A DNA stretch of 38,855 nucleotides from Segatella oulorum JCM 14966 (lineage in GTDB: Bacteria > Bacteroidota > Bacteroidia > Bacteroidales > Bacteroidaceae). This document shows, in pieces, positions 16,969 to 25,778 of this stretch. Position 1 is the stretch's first letter, and each line of letters begins with the position of its first letter. Below the pieces are notes generated by a model, which was not told the DNA's origin, did no database searches, and saw only the letters and a list, made by a program, of their open reading frames with translations. Made by a program: the position numbers and the translations under genes. The stretch spans positions 1 through 38,855 of the forward strand of contig NZ_BAJQ01000024.1 in the NCBI RefSeq assembly GCF_000613785.1. The letters are read 5' to 3'.

Positions 16969-16976
16969 TATCTTTG
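16969..16976 (+). promoter_or_regulatory. -7 box of the mscS-like gene
   Basis: TATCTTTG at 16969-16976, 25 bp before ATG 17002. It is back-to-back with the dehydrogenase promoter. Confidence 0.6.
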
Positions 16977-17001
16977 CCACCTATTTATATAGATAGCAGA
17001 A

Positions 17002-18148
17002 ATGGAAACCATTCGTTTGTTTGTTGAACGGCTCATCGTGGCTTGTGGCATCAGTGGCATCTCGGTGCCATTGTGCGCCATATTGTTTTGGCACTTGTTG
17101 TGGTCATTGTCGCCTATTTGAGTTTTGTGATAGGGCGACAGCTCATCCTGTTTCTCACAAAAATCGTGATGAAGAAGGGCACACAGTGGAATCCGCTGTT
17201 GCTTTTGTCGGTGAGTCGCATCATTCCGGCCATTGTTGTGCGGGCACTCATGCCATTGGTTTTCTATCAATATCCTTGGGTTCGTTTGTCGTTGTCGCGT
17301 GCCACGGCTGTTTATATCACGGTGATGGCGACTTTGGCCGCTGTGGCACTGTTGAACAGTTTTGAAGGGAATGAGGGGCAGAACCTCACCGCTACGCAGC
17401 AATATTTCAAGTCTTTTCGAGGAGTTTTGAAGATTGTCATCTTCTTTTTGGGTGCTATTGTGGCCATAGCCCTTCTCATAGGACGCAGCCCCATGACGCT
17501 CATTGCAGCTTAGGTGCCACCTCTGCCGTGTTGATGTTGGTGTTCAAAGACACCATTTCGGGTTTGGTGGCCGGCATTCAACTGACGAGTAACAACATGG
17601 TGCGCAAGGGAGATTGGATCACTGTGCCCAATTCGGCCGTCGATGGTGTGGTGGAAGAGATCACGTTGACCACGGTAAAGGTGCGCAATTTCGACCACAC
17701 CATCGTCACGGTTACACCACAAACCTTGGTTTCTGACTCGTTTCAAAACTGGATGGGCATGCAAAAGAGCGATGGAAGACGTGTGAAACGTAAGGTGTTT
17801 TATGATTTCCGGCACATCAAGTTGGCGACAGACGATTTGAAAAAGCAGTTGGTAGAGAGGGGCTATTTCACGGCAAACGAGTTGCAAGGTGAGCAGGTGA
17901 ACATGGCACTTTATCGCCGGTATGTGGAGCGGATGTTGGCACAGGATGCCCGTGTGAATCACCATTTGAGCTGTCTTGTGCGCCAGTTAGAGGCGACGAG
18001 CAGCGGCCTTCCGCTTGAATTTTATTTCTTTCTGTCGGATAAAGAGTGGGTGGCTTATGAGCATCAGGTGGCCGATTTGATGGAAAAAATCTATGCACTC
18101 GCTGCCGATTTCGATGTGTTGATTTATCAAACAACACCGCAACAATAG
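17002..18148 (+). CDS. MscS-family mechanosensitive channel, two frameshifts
   Basis: The channel opens under membrane tension to release solutes. The N-terminus METIRLFVERLIVACG reads from ATG 17002. The frame then moves at about 17030-17060 into the 17043-17513 frame (HLGAIVRHIVLALVVVIVAY and further membrane helices), and again at AGC 17507-17509 into the last frame. There VLMLVFKDTISGLVAGIQL, the pore-lining and beta-domain start of MscS, continues to SNNMVRKGDWITVPN and the C-terminal domain ending at 18148. Each switch is repaired by one added base; at the second, GCAGCTTAGG to GCAGGCTTAGG gives IAGLGATSAV, the expected MscS sequence. The repaired length is about 382 residues. Confidence 0.83.
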
Positions 18149-18440
18149 GCGCTTGTTCTAAGGAGGTGTTGTAAAGTGTACCATTTTGTGGGGTAATAGG
18201 GTGCATTTTGTAGCATAATTACTTATCTTTTTCGATACAAAATGGGCCACTTTGGGCGGAGAGAACTGATGGGTTACGAGACGGCGTAAAGCTAAGGGCG
18301 TGTTAAGATGTGTTGGTTGTTTGAGACGAATGGGTGAGTTGCGGCGTTGCAAACATAGGGACTTTTCTGATAAATCATAACAAAAACATGTTTTTTAGCA
18401 TAAAATGAACGTTAAAAATATAAAATACCTACATTTAGGT
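18149..18440. repeat. Gene-free stretch with a degenerate CATTTTGT repeat
   Basis: No gene is seen. Three copies of a CATTTTGT-centred motif lie at 18181-18189, 18203-18211 and, inverted, 18237-18246. The first two are part of roughly 22-bp units (GTACCATTTTGTGGGGTAA and GTGCATTTTGTAGCATAA). The rest is AT-rich without clear structure. Confidence 0.45.
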
Positions 18441-18472
18441 ATTGACAAGTAGCATTTTTTTCTATACTTTTG
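18441..18472 (+). promoter_or_regulatory. Promoter of the 36-codon small gene
   Basis: ATTG (18441-18444, one base off TTTG), 20 bp, then TACTTTTG (18465-18472), a near-consensus sigma-ABfr-type promoter 42 bp before the ATG. Confidence 0.6.
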
Positions 18473-18514
18473 TCACCGATAGCTTATATATTAACAGTTA
18501 AAACTGTGACGGTC

Positions 18515-18625
18515 ATGAAAACGAAGAAGTCGCTACTGCCTGAAGTCTATCAAGACTTGCGCAGGGAAGAAGAGTTAGAAGAGACCGAGGTTCATATCAT
18601 TGATACGGACGTTTGGTACAATTAG
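18515..18625 (+). CDS. Small protein of 36 residues, unrecognised
   Basis: ATG 18515 to TAG 18623-18625 encodes a peptide starting MKTKKSLLPEVYQDLRREE and ending IIDTDVWYN. It has a basic start, a strongly acidic centre (several Glu) and an aromatic C-terminus, with no signal peptide, cysteines or membrane segment. Support for a real gene: a promoter 42 bp upstream, a terminator 45 bp downstream, and a normal codon pattern, all in a region otherwise free of genes. It is too short for most gene finders. It could be a small regulatory protein, a peptide precursor (the tail could be a product) or the marker of a small RNA. It lies alone, convergent with the AraC-type gene. The function is unknown. 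Confidence 0.55.
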   Translation: MKTKKSLLPEVYQDLRREEELEETEVHIIDTDVWYN

Positions 18626-18669
18626 ATTTGTTGTTTTTGGTCAATCGTAAGTAAAACGAAATTTAAAGT

Positions 18670-18703
18670 GGGTGGCATTCATCGTGGGGTGGTGCCACCC
18701 TTT
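18670..18703 (+). terminator. Terminator after the small gene
   Basis: GGGTGGCA (18670-18677) and TGCCACCC (18693-18700) form an 8-bp GC-rich stem flanked by AAAG and TTT. It probably also ends the leftward AraC-type gene. Confidence 0.65.
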
Positions 18704-18753
18704 GTTATGATGTCCCTGTTTGTGGGTGCAAATCGGGTGTATAGGTGCTGGTA

Positions 18754-19622
18754 TCAACGGCCTTTCGTGGTTTGTTCTTGATACTGTGTGGGGGTGATGC
18801 CCGTTTCGCGCTTAAAGAATTTGGTGAAAGCCGATGCACTCGGGAAGTTCAAGCGGTAGGCAATTTCAAACAGCATCAGCTCGTTGGCCTGCAAAAGCAG
18901 TTTGGCTTCTTGGACAAGGGCGCGGTGCACCCACTGCATTACGCTCTGGTTGCTCGCCTTTTTGATGACGGCTGAGAGATAATGGGGCGTGATATGCAGC
19001 GCCTGTGCATAGAAGTTGACGGTGCGATGTTGTGTGGCATGTTGCGCCACCAAGCGTCTGAATTCTTGAAACAGCGCCTGCAGTCGTGCGGGTTGCGATT
19101 GCGCTTCCGACTGCTTTTGTTGCTTGTCGAGCTGCAAGGCATTGGCTACGATGGCATGCAGTAGATGATAAACCGTTTCATGACGATAGGGTTGGCAGTG
19201 TGCCATGTCCCACACGAGGTAGGACAGGCGCAGGAAATGCTCAAATTCTGTGGGTGAATTGTGCAGTATGACATCTTGCTTCACTTTCACCTCTTCGCCC
19301 AATACCATGGCTATCACGCGCACATTGTCGGACACTTCTTTGAGTTCTACGATGGCATCGGGTGCTAACAACACGAGCGAACCTTGGCTAACGGCATAGT
19401 CTTGCAGATTGATGCTGGCTTGTGCATGCCCTTCGAGCAACAGGATGAGAGTGATTCTGTGATGCGATAGACTTCATTGGGCTTTAAGAAAGGTTGCCGA
19501 TAGAAGCACACATTCATAATCATCACGAAGTCGTCGTGGGTGAAAAACTGCACCGATTGGTTGACAAATTCCTGAAAGTCGACATCGGTGAGCGAGAGTG
19601 GATGTACGGGTTTGGTTGTCAT
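18754..19622 (-). CDS. AraC-family transcriptional regulator, frameshifted
   Basis: The protein is an N-terminal sensor domain plus a C-terminal double helix-turn-helix. The N-terminal part (from ATG 19622, MTTKPVHPLSLTDVDFQEF) reads to YRITES. The frame then shifts at about 19446-19456 into ILLLEGHAQASINLQDYAV and continues to the AraC DNA-binding domain (YAQALHITPHYLSAVIKKA, FEIAYRLNFPSASAFTKFFK). One added base restores about 289 residues, normal for the family. It is divergent from the efflux operon starting at 19809, so it is the likely regulator of that operon; the effector is unknown. Confidence 0.85.
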
Positions 19623-19686
19623 TGCTACTTTCCTTTTTGTATGATTGGCTTGTAAAATTACGATTTCTTACGGAGAAAACCACACA

Positions 19687-19698
19687 CTTTGGGCAAAG
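19687..19698. promoter_or_regulatory. Palindrome in the araC-type/efflux intergenic region
   Basis: CTTTG-GG-CAAAG is a perfect inverted repeat between the two divergent genes, 32 bp before the efflux -33 element. It is a candidate operator for the AraC-type protein. The half-site GGGCAA recurs at 19711-19716. Confidence 0.35.
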
Positions 19699-19729
19699 AG
19701 TGTTACAAATGGGCAATTTTTTAGGTGGA

Positions 19730-19767
19730 TTTGATAAGTAAAACAGGGAGGGAATGTTTTATCTTTG
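19730..19767 (+). promoter_or_regulatory. Promoter of the efflux operon
   Basis: TTTG (19730-19733) and TATCTTTG (19760-19767), spaced 26 bp, wider than the usual 19-23. The -7 box is a full match; the wide spacing would suit an activated promoter. Confidence 0.5.
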
Positions 19768-19808
19768 CGTCGTGAAAAGTATGAAAATGGGCTTTTTGCC
19801 GATGGATA

Positions 19809-21107
19809 ATGAATAAACAAAGAATAAACAAGATGAAAAAGGTACTATTGATCATGGCTGCGTGGGGCGTGTCTTTGATGGGGCAGGCACAATCGTTGGA
19901 GACTTGTCAGCAGGCTGCCCGGCAGAATTATCCGCTCATTAAGCAATATGATTTGATTGCCAAAACCACCGATTTAACCATTCGGAACATTCAAAAGGGT
20001 TGGCTTCCGCAAGTGCAAGTGTCGGCACAAGGCACGACACAAAATGCGGTAACGGCATGGCCCGAGCGCATTAAAACGGTTTATCGCAGCATGGGTATTG
20101 AGATGAAAGGGCTCGGTAAAACGCAATATCGTGTGGGCGTGGATGTGCAACAAACGCTGTATGACGGTGGTATGATGCGCGAACAGAGCCGCATGGTGCG
20201 CCAACAAGGTGCCGTTGAGGCGGCACAAAACGAGGTGAACCTGTATGCTGTGCGGCAGCGGGTGAACGAGTTGTATTTTGGTTGGCTGCTGCTTCACGAG
20301 CAGATGCGCCTCAATCGCGATGTGCAAGACCTGTTGCAGTCGAGTGAAAATCAGTTGGCTGCGATGGTGAAAAATGGCATTGCGGCCGTCAGCGACTTAG
20401 AAAATGTGAAAGCCGAACGGCTGAATGCCGTGCAGACGGGCGAGCAATTACAGTCGCAGGCCCATTTGATGCAGCAGCTGTTGAGCACCTTTTGCGGCAT
20501 CGTCGTGAGCCATCCCGAAAAGCCTGTGATGGAAAAAACGGCGGAAGGGCAAAACCATCGTCCCGAGATGCAGCTTTTTGCAGCCCAAATTCAGTTGGCC
20601 GAGACGCAAGAAAAGGCACTCCATGCCGGGTTGATGCCGCGCATAGGGCTGTTTGCACAAGGCTATTATGGTTATCCGGGGCTTAATCTTTTTGAAGATA
20701 TGATGGGGCGAAAAGGCAGTTGGAATGCGCTGGCGGGTGTGAAATTCACGTGGAATGTGGGTGCGCTCTACACGCATAAGAATGACCAAAACAAGTTGAA
20801 GCTGCAACGCGCACAGACCGAAAACCTGCGCAACGCGTTTCTTTTCAACAACCGTTTGGAGCAACTGCAACAGCAAGAGGCCATTCAACGGTATGAAAAG
20901 TTGATGAAAAACGACGACGAAATCATTGCGTTGCGCACACGGGTACGCAAGGCAGCGGAGTCGAAATTGGCACATGGGTTGATTGACAGCAACCGATTGG
21001 TGCAGGAAATCAACCAGGAGAATGCGGCCAAGACGCAGCAATCGATTCACGAAATCAACCTGCTCAAGGCGCAAAGTGATTTGAAATACACAGTAAATGG
21101 ATTATAA
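19809..21107 (+). CDS. TolC-family outer membrane efflux protein
   Basis: The 432-residue product is the outer membrane channel of the ABC-type efflux system encoded downstream. It has a signal peptide ending near LMGQAQS and long helices with coiled-coil character, including the usual first helix LETCQQAARQNYPLIKQYD and AAVSDLENVKAERLNAVQTG. The start could be ATG 19809 or M9 (MKKVLLIMAAWG) at 19833. It is the first gene of a five-gene operon; the next gene follows after 12 bp. No frame defects are seen. Confidence 0.88.
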   Translation: MNKQRINKMKKVLLIMAAWGVSLMGQAQSLETCQQAARQNYPLIKQYDLIAKTTDLTIRNIQKGWLPQVQVSAQGTTQNAVTAWPERIKTVYRSMGIEMKGLGKTQYRVGVDVQQTLYDGGMMREQSRMVRQQGAVEAAQNEVNLYAVRQRVNELYFGWLLLHEQMRLNRDVQDLLQSSENQLAAMVKNGIAAVSDLENVKAERLNAVQTGEQLQSQAHLMQQLLSTFCGIVVSHPEKPVMEKTAEGQNHRPEMQLFAAQIQLAETQEKALHAGLMPRIGLFAQGYYGYPGLNLFEDMMGRKGSWNALAGVKFTWNVGALYTHKNDQNKLKLQRAQTENLRNAFLFNNRLEQLQQQEAIQRYEKLMKNDDEIIALRTRVRKAAESKLAHGLIDSNRLVQEINQENAAKTQQSIHEINLLKAQSDLKYTVNGL

Positions 21108-21119
21108 AAAACAAGAAAT

Positions 21120-22061
21120 ATGAGAAAAATCATCGTAGCAATCCCGTTGGTGTTGAGCCTGATGGCTTGCGGAGACCAAGCGCAAGACTTTGATGCAACG
21201 GGCACATTTGAAGCCACCGAGGTGACGGTGTCGGCACAGTTGGCTGGCAAATTGAAAAGTTTTACGGTTTCAGAAGGTGACAATGTGAAGGCCAACGCGG
21301 TGTTGGGTGAGATTGATGCCTACCAGTTGCAGCAGAAAAGCGAGGAGTTGGTGGCCATGAAGCAACAGCTGTCGGCCACAGAAACGGCTACCGATGCCAA
21401 GCAACTGAACTTGCAAAAGCAGGTGGCTTCGCTCGAACAGCAGGTGGCCAACGCCCAAAGAGAGCAGCAACGCTTTGCCGAATTGGTGAAAGATGGGGCC
21501 GTGCCGCGCAAGCAATTGGACGACATCAGCAACCAGGTGAGGGTGCTTCAGCGGCAATTAGAAGCCACCCGCGAGCAAATTCGCAGCAACAATGCTGCGC
21601 TGAAAGCACAGGCACGCGGCATTGAAGCGCAGCGACAAGGGGTGGAAGCGCAGCAAAGACAGCTGGCCGACCAAATCAACAATGCGCAGATTGTGGCTCC
21701 TCGCGCCGGCACTGTGCTCGAAAAATATGCCGAAGCGGGCGAGTTTGTCACGCCGGGACGCCCACTGTTGAAGCTCGCCAATGTGGATGAGATGTATCTT
21801 CGCGCCTATGTTACCTCGTTGCAGCTGAAACATTGCCGGGTGGGGCAGACCGTAACGGTGATGGCCGACTATGGAGAAGGTAAGCAGAAACGCACCTATC
21901 GCGGGGTAGTGGCATGGATTTCGAGCCGCGCCGAGTTCACGCCTAAGACCATTTTAACCGACAATGAGCGTGCCGATTTGGTGTATGCGGTGAAGATTAA
22001 GTTTAAGAATGACGGCTATGCAAAGATTGGAATGTATGGCGAAGTGAAATTCAACGACTGA
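21120..22061 (+). CDS. HlyD-family periplasmic adaptor lipoprotein
   Basis: The 313-residue product begins with a lipoprotein signal (SLMACG, lipidated Cys17). The first half-lipoyl domain (VSAQLAGKLKSFTVSEGDNV) is followed by a long alpha-helical hairpin at about 70-185, very rich in Gln and Glu. The second half (NAQIVAPRAGTVLEKYAEAG) and a beta-barrel come next. It should bridge the ABC permease and the TolC-like channel, like YbhG of E. coli. Its stop overlaps the ATPase start (TGATG at 22059-22063), implying translational coupling. Confidence 0.9.
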   Translation: MRKIIVAIPLVLSLMACGDQAQDFDATGTFEATEVTVSAQLAGKLKSFTVSEGDNVKANAVLGEIDAYQLQQKSEELVAMKQQLSATETATDAKQLNLQKQVASLEQQVANAQREQQRFAELVKDGAVPRKQLDDISNQVRVLQRQLEATREQIRSNNAALKAQARGIEAQRQGVEAQQRQLADQINNAQIVAPRAGTVLEKYAEAGEFVTPGRPLLKLANVDEMYLRAYVTSLQLKHCRVGQTVTVMADYGEGKQKRTYRGVVAWISSRAEFTPKTILTDNERADLVYAVKIKFKNDGYAKIGMYGEVKFND

Positions 22062-23542
22062 TGATGAAAGCCATAGAGGTGTGTCGGGTGACGAAAAGTT
22101 ACGGCAAGGTGCAGGCTTTGCACAGCGTGAGTTTTGATGTAAAGCCCGGCGAAGTGTTTGGATTGATAGGGCCGGATGGCGCGGGTAAGACCACGATGTA
22201 TCGCTTGTTGTGCTCGCTATTGGTGCCCGATGCCGGGACATTGCGCGTGGATGGTTTCGATGTGGTGACGCAAATGCAGGATGTTCGCCGTCGGGTGGGG
22301 TATATGCCCGGCAGGTTTTCGCTCTACCAAGACCTCACCGTTGAAGAAAATCTGCACTTTTTTGCCACCCTTTTCGGTACGACCGTTGAGGAGAATTATG
22401 CTACGATAGCAAGCATTTACACGCAAATTGAACCCTTTCGGCGGCGCAAAGCGGGGGCACTTTCGGGCGGCATGAAGCAGAAGTTGGCACTGTGTTGCGC
22501 GCTCATCCATCGGCCGACGGTGCTCTTTCTCGACGAACCTACCACGGGTGTTGACCCTGTGAGCCGCAAAGAACTGTGGGAGATGTTGGGCTGTTTGAAG
22601 CAAAAGGGGATCACGATCGTGGCCTCTACGCCCTATTTAGACGAGGTGAGATGTTGCGATCGCGTGGCTTTCTTGTCGCAAGGCGAGGTGAAAGGCATTG
22701 GCACACCCGAGGAGATTTTGACGCAGTTCCGTGCGGTTTTCAATCCGCCTCCCATTGAAAAGGAACGCCCTTTGGGTGATACAGGTCAGGAAGGTGTTGG
22801 CACACAAGCCGTGATTGAGGTGAAGAATTTGGTGAAAAGTTTTGGCGGTTTCCATGCTGTCGATGGCATTAGTTTCAGCGTTCGGCGTGGCGAAATCTTT
22901 GGATTCTTAGGGGCTAACGGCGCCGGAAAGACCACAGCCATGCGCATGTTGGCTGGTTTGTCGCAACCTACGAGCGGCGAAGGCCACGTGGTGGGTTTTG
23001 ATATTCGCACCGAGCACGAGCAAATCAAGCGGCATATTGGTTATATGAGTCAGCGGTTCTCGCTGTATGACGACCTCACCGTGGCCGAAAACATTCGGCT
23101 CTTTGGCGGCATTTATGGCATGAAAGATGCCGACATCAAGCGCAAAACGACGCAGCTGCTCGAACAGTTGCAGTTTACATCGCATCGCAATAGTTTGGTG
23201 GCGAGTCTGCCTTTAGGTTGGAAACAGAAGTTAGCTTTCTCGGTAAGCATTCTGCATGACCCAGGGATTGTGTTCTTAGACGAGCCGACAGGTGGCGTCG
23301 ACCCGGCCACAAGGCGACAGTTTTGGGAGCTGATTTATGCGGCAGCAGCCCGCGGCATCACGGTGTTTGTGACGACACACTACATGGATGAGGCGGAATA
23401 TTGCGACCGCATTTCTATCATGGTCGATGGAAAAATCAAAGCGATGGGCACGCCACAAGCGCTGAAACACACGCTCGGGCAGCCCGACATGGACCATGTG
23501 TTTACCTATTTGGCGCGACAAGCCCAACGTTCAGAACATTGA
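22061..23542 (+). CDS. ABC transporter ATPase with two nucleotide-binding domains
   Basis: The 493 residues comprise two ATPase domains in one chain, as in E. coli YbhF. Domain 1 has Walker A GPDGAGKTT (37-45), signature LSGGMKQ (134-140) and Walker B VLFLDEP (154-160). Domain 2 has Walker A GANGAGKTT (284-292) and Walker B IVFLDEP (403-409), but its signature is LPLGWKQ (383-389) in place of LSGGQ, so one of the two ATP sites is probably degenerate. A linker of about 30 residues (about 220-250) joins the domains. It powers the two ABC-2 permeases that follow; the next start is 4 bp after its stop. Confidence 0.92.
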   Translation: MMKAIEVCRVTKSYGKVQALHSVSFDVKPGEVFGLIGPDGAGKTTMYRLLCSLLVPDAGTLRVDGFDVVTQMQDVRRRVGYMPGRFSLYQDLTVEENLHFFATLFGTTVEENYATIASIYTQIEPFRRRKAGALSGGMKQKLALCCALIHRPTVLFLDEPTTGVDPVSRKELWEMLGCLKQKGITIVASTPYLDEVRCCDRVAFLSQGEVKGIGTPEEILTQFRAVFNPPPIEKERPLGDTGQEGVGTQAVIEVKNLVKSFGGFHAVDGISFSVRRGEIFGFLGANGAGKTTAMRMLAGLSQPTSGEGHVVGFDIRTEHEQIKRHIGYMSQRFSLYDDLTVAENIRLFGGIYGMKDADIKRKTTQLLEQLQFTSHRNSLVASLPLGWKQKLAFSVSILHDPGIVFLDEPTGGVDPATRRQFWELIYAAAARGITVFVTTHYMDEAEYCDRISIMVDGKIKAMGTPQALKHTLGQPDMDHVFTYLARQAQRSEH

Positions 23543-23546
23543 GAAA

Positions 23547-24605
23547 ATGAAACAATTCTATGCATTTATATTGAAAGAGGCGCACCACATCTTGCGGGAC
23601 AAACGCACGATGCTCATGCTTTTCGGCATGCCTTTGGCCATGATGCTGCTCTTTGGCTATGCCATCAGCACCGATGTGAAGAATGTTCGCATGGTGGTGG
23701 TGCTCAGTCCATGGAGCGATGGGGCGCAACAGACCGTGGACAGGCTGGCAGCTTCAAGCTATTTCACGTTGGTGGGCATGGTGCATACTCCTGCCGAGGC
23801 CGAGCAAACCATTCGCCATCAGCAAGCCGACATGGCCATTATCTTTGGCGAAAGCAACGCGGCGGGCGTGCCAAGCATGCAGTTCTTGGTAGACGGAACC
23901 GACCCTAACATGGCACAACAATGGCAAAGCTATGCGCAAGCCGTGGTGATGCATGCGGGCGATGGGCTGGTTTCTACCAAGATGCTGTATAACCCGCAGC
24001 TGAAATCGGCCTATAACTTTGTGCCGGCCATCATGGGCATGCTGTTGATGTTGGTATGTGCGATGATGACTTCCATTTCGATTGTGCGCGAAAAAGAGCA
24101 AGGCACGATGGAGGTGTTGCTCGTTTCGCCCACGCGTCCGCTGCTGATGATTTCCGCAAAGCTGGTGCCTTATTTGGTGATTGCGTTTGGCATCCTCGCA
24201 CTGATCCTGCTGATAGCCGCCTTTGTGTTGGGCGTTCCGGTGGTGGGTTCGCTGTTTTGGATCATCGTGTTGTCCACCCTCTACATCCTTTTGGCGCTGT
24301 CGTTGGGACTGTTGATATCCAACGTGGCTCAAACGCAGTTGGCGGCGCTGCTGATTTCGGCCATGTTGCTGCTCATGCCCATCGTGATGTTGTCGGGCAT
24401 GATCTATCCTTTGGAGTCGATGCCCGAGGTGTTGCAGTGGATTTCGACTATCATCCCCACACGTTATTACATCAGCGGCATGCGCAAACTGATGATTATG
24501 GGCGTGGGCGTAGGCCAAGTGGTAGGCGAGATGATGGTGCTGCTCGGCATGTTGGTGGTGTTGCTGACGTTGTCGTTGCGGTTGTTTAAAATACGATTAG
24601 AATAG
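23547..24605 (+). CDS. ABC-2 type permease (YbhS-like)
   Basis: From ATG 23547 (MKQFYAFILKEAHHILRDKR) the protein has 352 residues. One N-terminal membrane helix (MLMLFGMPLAMMLLFGYAI) is followed by an extracytoplasmic domain of about 120 residues, then five hydrophobic segments. The ABC-2 hallmark EKEQGTMEVLLVSPTRP lies before the last group of helices. A longer frame from 23496 would overlap the ATPase gene and is rejected. It pairs with the next permease to form the membrane channel. Confidence 0.9.
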   Translation: MKQFYAFILKEAHHILRDKRTMLMLFGMPLAMMLLFGYAISTDVKNVRMVVVLSPWSDGAQQTVDRLAASSYFTLVGMVHTPAEAEQTIRHQQADMAIIFGESNAAGVPSMQFLVDGTDPNMAQQWQSYAQAVVMHAGDGLVSTKMLYNPQLKSAYNFVPAIMGMLLMLVCAMMTSISIVREKEQGTMEVLLVSPTRPLLMISAKLVPYLVIAFGILALILLIAAFVLGVPVVGSLFWIIVLSTLYILLALSLGLLISNVAQTQLAALLISAMLLLMPIVMLSGMIYPLESMPEVLQWISTIIPTRYYISGMRKLMIMGVGVGQVVGEMMVLLGMLVVLLTLSLRLFKIRLE

Positions 24606-24612
24606 AAAGACG

Positions 24613-25698
24613 ATGGTATTAAAATATCTGTTACAGAAAGAGTGGTTGCAAATCAGGCGCAATTCGTTTTTGCCGCGGTTGATTTTGACCTATCCCATCA
24701 TGCTGATGTGCGTGATGCCGTGGGTGATGAACATGGAGGTGAAGAACATTGCTGTGGCCGTTGTCGACAACGATCACTCCGCACGCTCGCAGCAGTTGGT
24801 GCACACCATTGCAGCCAACCGCTACTTTCGGTTCAAGGGCGAGGCACCCTCTTACGACGTTGCGTTGCGCAATGTGGAGCAATCGCGCGTGAATGGTGTG
24901 GTGGTTATTCCGCAAGGGTTTGCCAAAGACCTGCAACAAGGGCACACACCCCACGTGCTGGTGGCTGCAAACGCGGTGAATGGCACGAAAGGCGCCATCG
25001 GAAGCCTCTATCTTTCGCAAATCATTGTGCAGGCAGTGGTGCCCGAGGCACAGGCCATCCGGGAACAGTTCCACAGCTATATCTTATATAATAGGTCGCA
25101 AAACTTCAAACTATTCATGATTCCGGCGCTGTTTGGTATTGTGATGATGCTGATGACGGGCTACCTTCCCACGCTCAACATCGTGGCCGAGAAGGAGAAA
25201 GGCACCATCGAACAGATGAATGTCACGCCCGTGAGCCGCCGCAGTTTCATCCTTTCCAAGCTCATTCCCTATTGGCTCATCGCCCTTTTAGCCACCACGA
25301 TGTGCCTGTTGGTGGCGTGGTTGCTCTATGGCATCGTGCCAGCGGGCAACCTCGCGTGGGTCTATCTGTTGGTGATGTTGCTGGCATTCTTCTTCTCGTC
25401 GTTGGGTTTGGTCATCTCCAACCGCAGCGACACCATGCAGCAAGCCATCTTTGTGATGTGGTTTTTCGTGATGAACATTCTGCTCCTTTCGGGTCTTTTC
25501 ACGCCCACGCGCTCCATGCCCGCCGCAGCCTATCTCACCACCTATGTCAACCCCATGAGCTATTTCATCGATGCCATGCGCACGGTGTTCGTTCGTGGCG
25601 GCAATTTCGGCAGCATTTTCCATCAAGTGGTGGCCTTGGTGGTCATCGATAGTCTTATGGGTTTTTGGGCAGTGATGAGTTACAAGAAGAATGGATAA
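24613..25698 (+). CDS. ABC-2 type permease (YbhR-like)
   Basis: The second permease has 361 residues with the same plan as its neighbour: helix 1 (ILTYPIMLMCVMPWVMNMEV), an external domain, EKEKGTIEQMNVTPVSRRS, and further membrane helices up to the C-terminus. It starts 7 bp after the previous stop and is the last gene of the operon. No terminator is obvious; the small cassette at 25744 follows 46 bp later with its own promoter. The transported compound cannot be told from sequence; relatives export drugs or chaotropic agents. Confidence 0.9.
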   Translation: MVLKYLLQKEWLQIRRNSFLPRLILTYPIMLMCVMPWVMNMEVKNIAVAVVDNDHSARSQQLVHTIAANRYFRFKGEAPSYDVALRNVEQSRVNGVVVIPQGFAKDLQQGHTPHVLVAANAVNGTKGAIGSLYLSQIIVQAVVPEAQAIREQFHSYILYNRSQNFKLFMIPALFGIVMMLMTGYLPTLNIVAEKEKGTIEQMNVTPVSRRSFILSKLIPYWLIALLATTMCLLVAWLLYGIVPAGNLAWVYLLVMLLAFFFSSLGLVISNRSDTMQQAIFVMWFFVMNILLLSGLFTPTRSMPAAAYLTTYVNPMSYFIDAMRTVFVRGGNFGSIFHQVVALVVIDSLMGFWAVMSYKKNG

Positions 25699-25743
25699 AT
25701 CGATTTTTCTCTCGCATTGTTTACCACTCTCGCCAAAAGTTTA

Positions 25744-25751
25744 TACCTCTG
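25744..25751 (+). promoter_or_regulatory. -7 box of cassette copy A
   Basis: TACCTCTG differs by one base from TAnnTTTG and aligns exactly with TACCTTTG of copy B at 38745-38752. An ATTG at 25716-25719 could be a weak -33 element, 24 bp upstream. Confidence 0.45.
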
Positions 25752-25778
25752 TCGCCGAATTAAACAGAAAGTGTTTGT

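Noticed and set aside
23754..24518. Leftward ORF of 254 codons rich in His and Gln
   Set aside because: It is antisense to the ABC-2 permease; its composition is the mirror of hydrophobic codons.
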